Shown: positions 1-7,984, counted from the stretch's first letter. The stretch: 64,000 nucleotides of DNA from Burkholderia sp. Ac-20365 (GCF_017104715.1 NZ_JAAGPI010000035.1:26287-90286); one strand, 5' to 3'. Notes: a model not told the origin generated them from the sequence alone. A program made the numbers and translations.

Positions 1-96
1 GCACCCTAACTATCGATTGATATTATTATTGGAAATAGTCTATTTCTAAAAAAGAAAAGAAGGTATTAGATAATTGATTTTATTTGCTTTTCGGTG

Positions 97-145
97 GTAT
101 CGAATTTCCGGATTTTTATTGGTATAAATCCGGATGTTGTGATAC
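97..145. repeat. Two-tier inverted repeat (hairpin)
   Basis: TCCGGATTT at 107-115 is perfectly complementary to AAATCCGGA at 126-134 (9-bp arms, 10-nt loop). An outer pair, GTATC at 97-101 and GATAC at 141-145, can extend the structure. No T-run follows directly, so it is not a canonical intrinsic terminator. Confidence 0.6.
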
Positions 146-227
146 GGCAACGGAGTGTGGATCTGATTTTATTGAGACAAATCATATCTAAAAAATGCGG
201 GCGGTGCATTTAAGGAAGGTGATGATA

Positions 228-251
228 TCAAGACGGGAATGTTCGTCTTGA
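228..251. repeat. Inverted repeat (8-bp arms, 8-nt loop)
   Basis: TCAAGACG at 228-235 pairs perfectly with CGTCTTGA at 244-251. It is a second hairpin in the AT-rich non-coding stretch. Function unknown. Confidence 0.5.
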
Positions 252-547
252 AGGCTTGCAGATAGGGATGATCGGTAATGGTGCCGTTGCAATGCAGTGT
301 GTCATAAATCGAAAAACTTGATGAACTTTTTAGCGTGAGCGTGATCGCTTGATGGAAGAATTTAATGATAAGTATAAAAATTTGAAAATCAATAATACGA
401 ACGGTGCTTTGTTTGGATAACAAATAATTGCAAATTGGTGTGAGAAATGCAGGTCGACATTTCTTGACAAAACATAAGGCGACACCTGCCATCCAGTTAT
501 CGCCAATTTAAAAATTTTAAACAATTTCATTCCGTCTCAATTGCCAC

Positions 548-733
548 TCACTTGCCAAGTTCGTGACCAATGATCCCGCCAGCGACGGCGCCGCCAACCG
601 TACCCACTGTGCTGTGCGTCGTCTCGTGCCCGACATAGCCACCCGCTGCCGCGCCGCCGACGGTGCATCCGCTCACGAGCGGCACCAGCGCCACTGCAGC
701 GATTGCGACGCGGACGATATCGCGCTTCAACAT
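548..733 (-). CDS. Small glycine-zipper lipoprotein
   Basis: The product is a 61-residue exported protein. An N-terminal hydrophobic signal (IVRVAIAAVALVPLVSGC) ends in a lipobox with Cys23, so it should be a lipid-anchored outer or inner membrane lipoprotein. The mature part is almost entirely glycine-zipper sequence (GGAAAGGYVGHE and VGGAVAGGIIGHE), the pattern of the 2TM glycine-zipper/Rick_17kDa-type family. The ATG at 733 is chosen because AGGAG lies about 7 nt upstream and the lipoprotein signal starts there; an upstream in-frame extension has no signal character. It stands alone. The exact role is unknown; relatives are envelope-stress or structural proteins. Confidence 0.8.
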   Translation of the reverse strand: MLKRDIVRVAIAAVALVPLVSGCTVGGAAAGGYVGHETTHSTVGTVGGAVAGGIIGHELGK

Positions 734-963
734 GTCGTGCTCCTGCCTGATTGAAGATGCATACATGTCAGCAAGCGTTGTGCCATTTCCATCAGCGGAA
801 TGCCCATTCGCGCAGCAGACCTTTCCCGCCCGCGTTGCCACTTTGCTAGACTGCCTTCGCCAGCAGAATCATCGTTTGCTGCGATAGCCGCCGCGCCACC
901 CGTCTCACGAAGTACGGCACCCCTCGAACGCAGCGGCCCCGACAACCGGAACACGGAGTCACC

Positions 964-1320
964 ATGTCTTATATGCTGCTGATCGTCGAACCTACCGAAC
1001 AACGCGAGGAACGCGGCGAAGTCGCGGGCCGCGCCGTCTACGACCGCATGCTGAAATACCGCGCTGAACTGCAATCGCGCGGCCAACTGATCGCGGCCGA
1101 ATCGCTCGCGCCCAGCAAGAAGGGCGTGCGCATCGAGAAACGCGATGGCGAGACGCGCCTGATCGACGGGCCGTTTGCCGAAGCGAAGGAAATGATCGGC
1201 GGCTTCTTTTTGCTGAACGTCGATACCTACGAAGAAGCGTTTGCGCTCGCCGCGCAATGCCCGGCCGCCGAGTGGTGCTCGATCGAAATCCGCAAGGTCG
1301 CGCCGTGCTACGACTACTGA
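964..1320 (+). CDS. YCII-related DGPF-domain protein
   Basis: A 118-residue protein of the YCII/DGPF family (ferredoxin-like alpha-beta fold). The diagnostic I-DGPFAE-KE-IGG motif is at about residues 61-75, and the N-terminal YMLLIVEP strand is typical. The biochemical activity of this family is not established. It is the first of four plus-strand genes (two DGPF proteins, a VOC protein and an ECF42 sigma factor), an arrangement repeatedly described for ECF42 sigma factors, whose targets include DGPF genes. It is therefore probably controlled by the sigma factor encoded downstream (inference). Confidence 0.87.
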   Translation: MSYMLLIVEPTEQREERGEVAGRAVYDRMLKYRAELQSRGQLIAAESLAPSKKGVRIEKRDGETRLIDGPFAEAKEMIGGFFLLNVDTYEEAFALAAQCPAAEWCSIEIRKVAPCYDY

Positions 1321-1416
1321 CGGCGCTTGCCAGCGCGCCTGTCGATTCAGCGTAAAGGGTTTTCCCTGGCCGTCACGCATGTCGATCCCGTCACGCGCCG
1401 CTCGTCGTGGAAGTAA

Positions 1417-1440
1417 GAAGCCGCCACGGGGCTTCCTTAT
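1417..1440 (+). terminator. Possible weak terminator between the DGPF genes
   Basis: GAAGCC (1417-1422) and GGCTTC (1430-1435) form a 6-bp stem with a 7-nt loop, followed by a short pyrimidine/AT stretch rather than a true T-run. It lies in the 148-nt gap between the two DGPF genes and could cause partial termination. Weak evidence. Confidence 0.3.
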
Positions 1441-1468
1441 TCACGAGGATTCACGAGGAGAGACGGCG

Positions 1469-1882
1469 ATGCGATTCATGATCCTGGTCAAGGCCACGGC
1501 GGACAGCGAAGCCGGCAAGATGCCGGAAGACGAACTGATCGCGCAGATGGCGACGTATCACGAAGCGTTGCAAAAGGCGGGCGTGCTGCTCGACGCGTCG
1601 GGTCTGCAGCCGAGCGCGAAGGGCTGGCGCGTGCGCTATGCCGACGGCAGGCGCACAGTGACGGAAGGACCGTTCGCGGAAACGAAAGAGCTGATCGCGG
1701 GCTACACGGTGATCCAGGTGCGCTCGCGCGAAGAAGCGATGGAATGGGCGCGCCGCTTCCCCGCGCCGTTCGGCGAACACGCCGACGGCGAGATCGAAGT
1801 GCGTCAGATGTTCGATCTCGACGACTTCGAGCCGGGCCAGTCGATCGAACGGTTTCGCAAGATCGAAGGCGCAAACCATTGA
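1469..1882 (+). CDS. YCII-related DGPF-domain protein (second copy)
   Basis: A 137-residue YCII-family protein. It begins MRFMILVKA, carries the DGPF-like motif as TEGPFAETKELIAGY in mid-protein, and ends with a QMFDLDDFEPG tail typical of longer DGPF proteins. The ATG at 1469 is chosen because GAGGAG lies 9-14 nt upstream; the open frame extends further 5' but has no homology character there. It is divergent from the first copy, so an old duplication rather than a recent one. The VOC gene follows after 31 nt, so cotranscription with it and the ECF42 sigma gene is likely. Molecular activity of the family is unknown. Confidence 0.87.
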   Translation: MRFMILVKATADSEAGKMPEDELIAQMATYHEALQKAGVLLDASGLQPSAKGWRVRYADGRRTVTEGPFAETKELIAGYTVIQVRSREEAMEWARRFPAPFGEHADGEIEVRQMFDLDDFEPGQSIERFRKIEGANH

Positions 1883-1913
1883 CCCTGCACCCGTGAGCTT
1901 TCGAGGAACGATC

Positions 1914-2333
1914 ATGCACAAGCAAATCTATGTGAACCTCGCCGTGAGCAGCGTGGAAAAATCACAGGCATTCTTCGCGCAACTCGGCTTCACGTTCGAC
2001 AAGAAATTCACCAACGAGCAGGCCGCCTGCATGGTGATCGGCGAAAACATCTACGCGATGCTGCTCGCGAAAGACTTCTTCCAGACCTTCACGAACAAGA
2101 CGCTGTGCAATCCGAAGGAGAGCACGGAGGCGCTGATCTGCCTGTCGTGCGACAGCCGTGCGCAAGTCGACGATCTGGCCAGCAAGGCGCTGGCGGCGGG
2201 CGGCGCGTTGCCGCGCCCGGCGCAGGATCACGGCTTCATGTACGAGCGCAACTTCGAGGATATCGACGGCCATATCTGGGAGCTCGTGTACATGGACCCG
2301 AACGCCGCCATGCCGGCGGCCGACGCGTCTTGA
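1914..2333 (+). CDS. VOC-family (glyoxalase-like) protein
   Basis: A 139-residue single-chain vicinal-oxygen-chelate protein: an N-terminal KQIYVNLAVSSVEKSQAFFAQLGF beta-alpha module (written here only as the family hallmark around residues 3-26) and a C-terminal FEDIDGHIWELVYMDP, the metal-binding glutamate strand of the second module. It resembles the YaeR/extradiol-like VOC subgroup often found beside DGPF genes. The ATG at 1914 has AGGA about 8 nt upstream; a GTG at 1893 is the alternative. Its stop overlaps or abuts the sigma factor start, supporting translational coupling. Substrate unknown. Confidence 0.85.
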   Translation: MHKQIYVNLAVSSVEKSQAFFAQLGFTFDKKFTNEQAACMVIGENIYAMLLAKDFFQTFTNKTLCNPKESTEALICLSCDSRAQVDDLASKALAAGGALPRPAQDHGFMYERNFEDIDGHIWELVYMDPNAAMPAADAS

Positions 2334-2341
2334 GGCCGGCC

Positions 2342-3619
2342 GTGACGACGGCTGCGACCCATCGTGCCATCGAGGCGGTCTGGCGGATCGAATCCGCGAA
2401 GGTCATCGCACACGTCGCGCGGATCGTGCGCGATGTCGGCGTGGCCGAGGAACTCGCGCAGGACGCGCTGGTGGCCGCGCTCGAAAACTGGCCGGATGCG
2501 GGCGTGCCGGACAATCCCGGAGCATGGCTGATGGCGACCGCGAAGAACCGCGCGCTCGACCGCTGGCGCCAGGATGCGCTGCACGCGCGCAAGCATGAGG
2601 AACTCGGCGCCGACATGGATGCGCGCGAGGCGCACATCGTGCCCGATTTCGTCGATGCACTCGACGCCGCGCGCGCCGACGATATCGGCGACGATCTGCT
2701 GCGGCTGGTGTTCACTGCGTGTCATCCGGTGCTATCGAAAGACGCGCGCGTCGCGCTCACGCTGCGCCTGCTCGGCGGCCTGACGACGGATGAAATCGCG
2801 CGCGCGTTTCTCGTGCCCGAGCCGACCATCGCGCAGCGCATCGTGCGGGCGAAGAAGACGCTGTCGGCGGCGAAAGTGCCGTTTGAAGTGCCGCAGGCGA
2901 ACGACCGCGCGGTGCGGCTCGCATCCGTGCTCGAAGTGATTTATCTGATCTTCAACGAAGGCTATTCGGCGACAGCGGGCGACGACTGGATGCGTCCGAC
3001 GCTATGCGAAGAAGCGCTGCGTCTAGGGCGCGTGCTCGCGGGTCTGATGCCCGACGAAAGCGAAGTGCACGGCCTCGTTGCATTGATGGAGATTCAGGCG
3101 TCGCGCACGCATGCGCGCGTCGATGGAGACGGGCGACCCGTGCTGCTGCTCGATCAGGACCGCAGCCGCTGGGATCCCCTCCTGATCCGGCGCGGGCTGA
3201 CGGCGCTCGCGCGCTCGGAAGCGCTTGGCGGCATGAGCGGTCCGTACACGCTGCAGGCCGCGCTCGCCGCCTGCCATGCGCGCGCCCGCACGGCAGCGGA
3301 AACGGATTGGGCGCAGATCGTCGCGCTATACGATGCACTCGCCGAAGTCGCGCCGTCGCCGGTGGTCGATCTGAACCGCGCGGTGGCCGTCGGCATGGCT
3401 TACGGGCCGATGGCCGCTTTAGAACTCGTCGATGCGCTCGCCGACGAGCCTTCGCTAAAAAACTATCACTGGCTGCCGAGCGTGCGCGGGGATCTGCTCG
3501 CCAAGCTCGGCCGCGACGACGAAGCACGTGCGGAATTCGAGCGCGCCGCATCGATGACGCGCAACGCGCGCGAACGCGAACTGTTGCTCGAACGCGCGCG
3601 CGGCGGGCGCATGCAGTAA
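2342..3619 (+). CDS. ECF42-type RNA polymerase sigma factor with TPR-like C-terminus
   Basis: A 425-residue sigma factor. Region 2 lies in about residues 15-80 (AELAQDALVAAL-type core and PGAWLMATAKNRALDRWR), region 4 in about 130-180 (LGGLTTDEIARAFLVPEPT), followed by the YLIFNEGYSA element (DUF6596) and a helical TPR-like C-terminal half. Twice the length of a normal ECF factor, it fits the ECF42 group, in which the C-terminal extension rather than an anti-sigma factor is thought to control activity; no anti-sigma gene is adjacent. GTG 2342 is chosen with GAGG upstream; TTG 2330, overlapping the previous stop, is an alternative. It ends only 3 nt from the convergent XapX gene. Confidence 0.88.
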   Translation: MTTAATHRAIEAVWRIESAKVIAHVARIVRDVGVAEELAQDALVAALENWPDAGVPDNPGAWLMATAKNRALDRWRQDALHARKHEELGADMDAREAHIVPDFVDALDAARADDIGDDLLRLVFTACHPVLSKDARVALTLRLLGGLTTDEIARAFLVPEPTIAQRIVRAKKTLSAAKVPFEVPQANDRAVRLASVLEVIYLIFNEGYSATAGDDWMRPTLCEEALRLGRVLAGLMPDESEVHGLVALMEIQASRTHARVDGDGRPVLLLDQDRSRWDPLLIRRGLTALARSEALGGMSGPYTLQAALAACHARARTAAETDWAQIVALYDALAEVAPSPVVDLNRAVAVGMAYGPMAALELVDALADEPSLKNYHWLPSVRGDLLAKLGRDDEARAEFERAASMTRNARERELLLERARGGRMQ

Positions 3620-3622
3620 GTG

Positions 3623-3799
3623 TCAGCTTGCGACGTGCGCGAGCAGCGAGCGCACGAACGGGATTGCGTGTTCGCCCGCAACCATGCCAAGCAGTCCGAG
3701 CAGCGCGACGATAGGCGGCGCGGGCGACTTCACATCGACGATGTTGTACAGCAGTCCGACGACGACACCCGCCGCCAGCGACACGAGATACGGCTTCAT
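3623..3799 (-). CDS. XapX-domain small membrane protein
   Basis: A 58-residue protein of the XapX (DUF1427) family with two predicted membrane segments (LVSLAAGVVVGLLYNIV and PIVALLGLLGMVAGEHAIP) and the conserved SPAPP-GLLGM-GE pattern. The start at 3799 has GGAG about 8 nt upstream; an upstream ATG would overlap the neighbouring oxidoreductase. Members of the family are about 50-60 residues and are of unknown function, often next to metal-dependent hydrolases or oxidoreductases. It lies 32 nt after the quinone oxidoreductase gene on the same strand and is probably its cotranscribed partner. Confidence 0.82.
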   Translation of the reverse strand: MKPYLVSLAAGVVVGLLYNIVDVKSPAPPIVALLGLLGMVAGEHAIPFVRSLLAHVAS

Positions 3800-3831
3800 A
3801 CGAGTCTCCGGTTTGATTTCAGCGGGTTGCA

Positions 3832-4788
3832 TCACATCGTGATGACGACGCGTCCGCGCGTGCCGCCTGCGACGGCCGCATACGCATCGCGCGCCTGTTC
3901 GAGCGGGAACGTCTGCGCAATCGACGGCGCCTGCAACGCGCCGCTATCGAACACGCTGGCCAGTTCCGTCATCAGCCGTGCGGAATCCGCGACGCCAAGC
4001 TTCGCGCTGTCCGCGCCGAACAGTTGTGTCTCGTTGTGATAGAAGTCGATCAGATCGAACTCGACGCGCCGCTTGCCCGTCGCGCTGATCTCGACCACGC
4101 GGCCGCGCCACTTCGCGAGCTTCAGCGCGGTTTCGAACGCGACGCCGCCGACGGCGTCGTACACCACATCCGCGCCGCCGAGTGCTTTCACGCGTTCTGG
4201 CGCGCGTTCGTCCAGCGGCACGTAGTGATCGAGAAGACGGCCTGCGGGCGAATCCGCATCCGGCTCGTGACGATCGACAGCAATCACGCGGCAGCCGCGC
4301 GACTTCGCGATCTGCACGACCGCCCCGCCCACACCGCCGCTCGCGCCGATCACGGCCACCGTTTCGCCAGCGATGAGCTGTGCATAATCGACCACGCCGA
4401 GCCAGGCGACCACGAAGTTCACGCCGATCGCCGATGCCTGCTCGTGCGTCAGCGTGCGCGGCTTGCGCGACAGCGCGCCGACGGGAATCTTGATGAACTG
4501 CGCATGCGTGCCGTCGCGCGTGAAGCCGATATCACCGCCCGTGCCCCATACTTCTGCGCCGATCCATTCGGCGGGACCGTCGACCACGACGCCGCTGAAG
4601 TCGCGGCCCGGCGTGCGCGGCAGTGTCGTGTGGCTGAAGTGGCCGGAGAGGTTCTTCACGTCGCTCGGGTTCACCGAGGCCGCTTTCACCTGCACGACGG
4701 CGCTGTCGGCGTCGGCGGCGGGTGTCGGCAGATCGACGGGGTTGAGGACTTCGGGGCCGCCAAATGCGTTGAACTGGATCGCTTTCAT
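3832..4788 (-). CDS. Zinc-independent NADP-dependent quinone oxidoreductase (MDR family)
   Basis: A 318-residue medium-chain dehydrogenase/reductase. The N-terminal GroES-like half carries ASVNPSDVKNLSG and PGRDFSGVV; the Rossmann nucleotide-binding motif is VIGASGGVGGAVVQIAKS at about residues 148-165. The structural and catalytic zinc cysteine clusters of alcohol dehydrogenases are missing, placing it with quinone oxidoreductase/zeta-crystallin-type enzymes that reduce quinones or enones with NADPH. It is followed on the same strand by the XapX gene. Specific substrate not predictable. Confidence 0.85.
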   Translation of the reverse strand: MKAIQFNAFGGPEVLNPVDLPTPAADADSAVVQVKAASVNPSDVKNLSGHFSHTTLPRTPGRDFSGVVVDGPAEWIGAEVWGTGGDIGFTRDGTHAQFIKIPVGALSRKPRTLTHEQASAIGVNFVVAWLGVVDYAQLIAGETVAVIGASGGVGGAVVQIAKSRGCRVIAVDRHEPDADSPAGRLLDHYVPLDERAPERVKALGGADVVYDAVGGVAFETALKLAKWRGRVVEISATGKRRVEFDLIDFYHNETQLFGADSAKLGVADSARLMTELASVFDSGALQAPSIAQTFPLEQARDAYAAVAGGTRGRVVITM

Positions 4789-4927
4789 TGCCGCTCCTGC
4801 GGAATCTGTTGAATTCGATGGGTTTCGCTGGCTGTTTCACGATGCGTGAAGCAGCGTATGACGGCAGTCTAGATGACCGGCACGACGCTGTTCAGACAAG
4901 TACTTTCGAATATCGGACAGGGAACGG

Positions 4928-5659
4928 ATGACGCGACAAAAGACAGACCTGCTAGGCGTGGACGGCTGCAAGGGCGGCTGGTATGCGGTCAGGCAGCACG
5001 CCCGAACAGGCGCGATCGAGACGCGCATCTGCGCATCGTTTGCCGAGGTGCTCGCGTGGGCGCCCGCGCTCGCCATCGTGGCGGTGGATATGCCGATCGG
5101 CCTGTCATCGGCGGAAAACCGCGCGTGCGATGCCGAAGCGAGGAAACGCCTGAAATGGCCGCGCAGCGCGTCGGTATTTCAGACACCGGCGCGTCAAACG
5201 CTCGGCGTGAAGGACTACAGGAAAGCCTGCGAGCTGAACCGCGAAGCGACAGGCAAAGGCATCTCGCAACAGGCCTTCAACATTCTCAGCAAGATCGCCG
5301 AAGTCGATACGGCGCTACGCGAGAGCGCGATCGATGCAAAACGCGTGTTCGAAGTGCATCCGGAGCTTGCCTTCATGCAACTTCGGATCGAACAAGGCGG
5401 CGAAGCCGTGGGGCTTAAGGAAGGCAAAACATCGGAAGCCGGGCACGCGAAACGAAAAGCCCTGCTTGAACCTGTTTTCAGCGCGGCTCTGCAGACCGCC
5501 CTCGACGAACGCATCGCGCGGCACGCACAGAAAGACGACGTGCTCGACGCATTCGCAGTGCTATGGAGCGCGCGCCGCATTGCAGCGGGCAGCGCCGTCG
5601 TGCTGCCCGAAGACGAGCCGCGCGACAGCGCCCATCTGCCGATGGTGATCCGCTACTGA
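4928..5659 (+). CDS. DUF429 family protein (predicted RNase H-like nuclease fold)
   Basis: A 243-residue DUF429 protein. The signature LLGVDGCKGGWYAV (residues 8-21), VAVDMPIGL (about 54-62), the ARKRLKWPRSASVFQTP strand and a distal DDVLDAFAVLW helix provide the Asp/Asp/Asp-Asp residues expected of an RNase H-like active site. The family has no confirmed enzymatic role. It is transcribed alone, convergent with the DUF1330 gene downstream. Start at 4928 follows a GGGAACGG stretch. Full length for the family, no damage seen. Confidence 0.83.
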   Translation: MTRQKTDLLGVDGCKGGWYAVRQHARTGAIETRICASFAEVLAWAPALAIVAVDMPIGLSSAENRACDAEARKRLKWPRSASVFQTPARQTLGVKDYRKACELNREATGKGISQQAFNILSKIAEVDTALRESAIDAKRVFEVHPELAFMQLRIEQGGEAVGLKEGKTSEAGHAKRKALLEPVFSAALQTALDERIARHAQKDDVLDAFAVLWSARRIAAGSAVVLPEDEPRDSAHLPMVIRY

Positions 5660-5679
5660 GCGCCCCTGCTACCAAAGAA

Positions 5680-5973
5680 TCACTCCGTGCCGCGCACGAT
5701 GCGCAGGTCGCGTTCGGCGCCATTGCCCAACGCAGCCAGCGCTTTCTTGTAGTCGTCGGTGTCGTAGGCTGCGACGGCCTGCTCGTAGGTCGGGAATTCG
5801 ACCACCACGGTGCGCTCTTTCAGGCCGCCCTCGCGAACTTCTTCAGCGGGGCCGCGCACGATGAACTTGCCGCCAGCAGCGGCAATGGCCGGCGCTGCCA
5901 GTTGTGCATAGGCAGCCAGCGCCGCCGGATCGTTCGTCTTGCGGTAATGGGTGACCCAGTATCCCTTGCTCAT
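5680..5973 (-). CDS. DUF1330 domain protein
   Basis: A 97-residue DUF1330 protein (dimeric alpha-beta barrel fold): MSKGYWVTHYR start, GGKFIVRG after strand two, and ERTVVVEFPTYEQAVAAYDT, the family hallmark, at about residues 53-72. The start at 5973 has AAGGAAACG upstream; a longer frame runs 5' without homology character. Activity unknown for the family. It lies 129 nt downstream of the AraC regulator on the same strand and may be read through from it. Confidence 0.85.
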   Translation of the reverse strand: MSKGYWVTHYRKTNDPAALAAYAQLAAPAIAAAGGKFIVRGPAEEVREGGLKERTVVVEFPTYEQAVAAYDTDDYKKALAALGNGAERDLRIVRGTE

Positions 5974-6102
5974 CTCACGTTTCCTTTCGTTAAGGTTTGG
6001 CCATGGCGACGCCGGCCGGCTGACCTGCCGGCGCCGCTGGTGCCCACGATTCTCGCTCAACAGCCGCAAGCGCGCATGCCGGCAGCGCGCCGCGTGCCGA
6101 AC

Positions 6103-6906
6103 TCAGGACTTTAGCGCAGCCGGCACGGCCAGCGTCGCGTGCGGGTTGAAGTCGGTCGGTGGCGCGCCGAGCTCGCGGCGGAACATGTCGCTGAAGCTGC
6201 TCGGCAGATAGCCCAGTTCGCGCGCGATGCTGTTGACGGCGCGTCCTTCCGCGAGTCCCGACACCGCGACGGCCAGTTGCACCTGTCTGCGCCACTCCGC
6301 GAAGCCAATGCCGAGCTCGCGCGTGAAGAGCCGCGCCAGCGTGCGCACGCTCGCGCCGACCGACTCCGCATGCTGCTCGAAGCCGATCGCATTCGACGGA
6401 TTGCCGATTACCGCGCGGCACAGCGCGTCGAGCCGCCGGTCCGACGCATCGGGCAGCGGAATGCGCAGCGACGAGCGCGGCGCATGCTCGAGTTCCAGCA
6501 TCGCGAGCCGATATGCGGTGCCCAAATAGTCTTCATCGCGCGTCTGCGCCTCTTCATGTTCGGCAATCGACGCGATCAGCTCGCGCAGCAAACCGTTGAT
6601 CTCAAACACGTCGCTGCGTGCGCTCAGATGACCGATGCTGCGCTCGTGGAAATACAGGTTGCGCATTTCGACGTCGCTCATCATGTGGATCGAATGCTCG
6701 GTGCCGGCAGGCAGCCACACGGCGCGCTGCGGCGGCACGACGAGCGCCTCGCGCCCGGTTTCGACCCACATCACGCCCGATACGGCATACAGCACCTGAG
6801 CCCACGTATGCGAATGCGGGTCGATGCGCAGCCCGCGCGGATAGTGCCGCGCGAGCGAATGGCCTTTGTCCGCGTCATGCAGCGCGGGCGGTGTGGCTTG
6901 CGTCAT
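6103..6906 (-). CDS. AraC-family transcriptional regulator with N-terminal cupin
   Basis: A 267-residue regulator. The N-terminal cupin (IDPHSHTWAQVLYAVSGVM at about residues 27-45, followed by VVPPQRAVWLPAGTEHSI) is the predicted ligand-binding part, and the C-terminal 100 residues are a double HTH of the AraC type (SVRTLARLFTRELGIGFAEWRRQ and VNSIARELGYLPSSFSDMFRRELG). This layout matches the NimR/YeaM subgroup, which typically controls a neighbouring efflux gene. Here no efflux gene is divergent; the adjacent upstream gene is an iron-permease-like protein on the same strand, 3 nt away, so both may be one transcript. Confidence 0.88.
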   Translation of the reverse strand: MTQATPPALHDADKGHSLARHYPRGLRIDPHSHTWAQVLYAVSGVMWVETGREALVVPPQRAVWLPAGTEHSIHMMSDVEMRNLYFHERSIGHLSARSDVFEINGLLRELIASIAEHEEAQTRDEDYLGTAYRLAMLELEHAPRSSLRIPLPDASDRRLDALCRAVIGNPSNAIGFEQHAESVGASVRTLARLFTRELGIGFAEWRRQVQLAVAVSGLAEGRAVNSIARELGYLPSSFSDMFRRELGAPPTDFNPHATLAVPAALKS

Positions 6907-6909
6907 GGT

Positions 6910-7371
6910 TCAGTGCGTGTTGCGCTTCTTGTTGACGTCATTGTCATCGTCATCGCTTTCGTCGATGAACGGCGAGTCCGTATCGGTGCCGCCCTTGCGC
7001 AGCGCGCCGCGCGCTTCCTCGGCGAGCTGCTCGTAGCGTTTGCGAAAGCGTCCGAGATCCTTTTCGTTCAGCTCTTCGAGATCGAGCAGCGCATTGTGCG
7101 CGCCGTCCAGCGCGCGGATCAGCTCGTCGAGCTTGATCTGCATCGCGGCCGTGTCGCGGTTCTGCGTGTTCTGTATCAGGAAGACCATCAGAAAGGTGAC
7201 GATCGTCGTCGACGTATTGATCACCAGTTGCCAGGTATCGCTGAAGTGGAACATCGGCCCGCTGACACCCCACACGACGACGAGCACCACCGCGATCACG
7301 AACGTTGCTGGTTTTCCCGCCATCGTCGAAAGACCCGTCGAGAACTTCGAGAACCAGTTGTTGTTTGTCAC
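6910..7371 (-). CDS. Low-affinity iron permease family membrane protein
   Basis: A 153-residue protein matching the low-affinity iron permease family (PF04120-type). Two membrane helices are visible (FVIAVVLVVVWGVSGPMF at about residues 23-40 and TIVTFLMVFLIQNTQNRD with the conserved FLIQNTQNRD at 61-73), followed by the AMQIKLDELIRA helix and an acidic, poorly ordered tail (ESDDDDNDVN). In fungi the family is linked to iron uptake, but a transport role for the short bacterial members is not demonstrated. It precedes the AraC gene by 3 nt on the same strand. Confidence 0.85.
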   Translation of the reverse strand: MTNNNWFSKFSTGLSTMAGKPATFVIAVVLVVVWGVSGPMFHFSDTWQLVINTSTTIVTFLMVFLIQNTQNRDTAAMQIKLDELIRALDGAHNALLDLEELNEKDLGRFRKRYEQLAEEARGALRKGGTDTDSPFIDESDDDDNDVNKKRNTH

Positions 7372-7463
7372 TTGGCGCTCCTGTCGTGTGAAGAAGTCCA
7401 GCCCTGACGATACCGATTCCCCTGCGCACGCGCCAGTTTGCCCGGCCGGGCGAAATCGAACGA

Positions 7464-7484
7464 AAAAATCCGCGACGGATTTTT
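7464..7484. repeat. Perfect 9-bp hairpin with A- and T-tracts in a divergent intergenic region
   Basis: AAAAATCCG (7464-7472) pairs with CGGATTTTT (7476-7484), with a 3-nt loop. The T-tract makes it look like a bidirectional intrinsic terminator, yet it sits between divergent genes (7371 minus and 7552 plus), where a leader attenuator or an operator is more likely. Confidence 0.55.
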
Positions 7485-7551
7485 GCGGTTCGCGCGTTTA
7501 ACCCCAAAACCGGCCGATTTCGGACCGTTGATGGACTCAAGGGAGAACGCA

Positions 7552-7854
7552 ATGAACATGCAAAAACTGGTCCGCGTCGCCGCGGCGGGTGTGGTGGCGC
7601 TGAGCGCTTCGGCTGCGTTTGCGCAGGAGGTGATCGTCGCGCCGATGGCGCCGCCCGGGCCGCGCGCCGAAGTGATGCCGCCGCCGCGTGCCGGCTACGC
7701 ATGGGATCCCGGCCACTGGCGCTGGGCGGGCGGCCGCTACGTGTGGGTGGGCGGGCACTGGCAGACGATGCGCCCGGGTTATCGCTGGGTGCCGGGGCAT
7801 TGGGTCGCGCATGGCCCGAACTGGCGCTGGGTTCCCGCGCACTGGGTGCGCTGA
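7552..7854 (+). CDS. Exported YxWxxGxW-repeat protein
   Basis: A 100-residue protein with a Sec signal peptide (VRVAAAGVVALSASAAFA, cleavage after AFA near residue 23). The mature part consists of about four copies of a W-x-x-G-x-W unit (AWDPGHWRW, VWVGGHWQ, RWVPGHWVA, RWVPAHWVR), a family widespread in Burkholderiaceae and of unknown function. The ATG at 7552 is chosen from the signal peptide and the GGGAG 8-12 nt upstream. A 34-residue lipoprotein gene follows after 25 nt, probably in the same transcript. Confidence 0.85.
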   Translation: MNMQKLVRVAAAGVVALSASAAFAQEVIVAPMAPPGPRAEVMPPPRAGYAWDPGHWRWAGGRYVWVGGHWQTMRPGYRWVPGHWVAHGPNWRWVPAHWVR

Positions 7855-7879
7855 GCACTGCGACGGGAGACTGAAAGCG

Positions 7880-7984
7880 ATGAAGAAACTGCTTTTGATC
7901 GCGTTGCTTGCAACGACACTCGCGGGCTGCGTCGTCGTGCCGGGGCGGCCTTACTATTACCGGCCGGCTGTCGTCGTATATTGA
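7880..7984 (+). CDS. Tiny lipoprotein (34 residues)
   Basis: The reading frame encodes a lipoprotein signal (KKLLLIALLATTLAGC) with the lipobox Cys17 and a short mature part of about 18 residues rich in tyrosine and valine (VVPGRPYYYRPAVVVY). Such tiny PGRPYYYRP-type lipoproteins commonly sit next to WxxGxW-repeat proteins in related genomes. The start follows GAAAGCG; the upstream part of the frame overlaps the previous gene and has no signal. Function unknown. Confidence 0.72.
   Translation: MKKLLLIALLATTLAGCVVVPGRPYYYRPAVVVY

Larger units (their letters stand above)
1..547. other. AT-rich stretch with no supported gene
   Basis: This stretch is visibly AT-rich, while the rest of the window is GC-rich with strong third-position G/C. 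Open frames on the minus strand exist here, but they show no recognisable domain, no codon bias like the neighbours and no convincing ribosome binding site, so I call no gene. Two hairpin-forming inverted repeats are present and listed separately. The segment could be a regulatory or untranslated region of a gene left of the window, a decayed insertion, or a non-coding RNA locus; the sequence does not decide. Confidence 0.6.

Noticed and set aside
169..492. Minus-strand open frame of 107 codons in the AT-rich start
   Set aside because: No domain, no ribosome binding site, and a hairpin lies inside it; AT-rich sequence has biased amino acids only.
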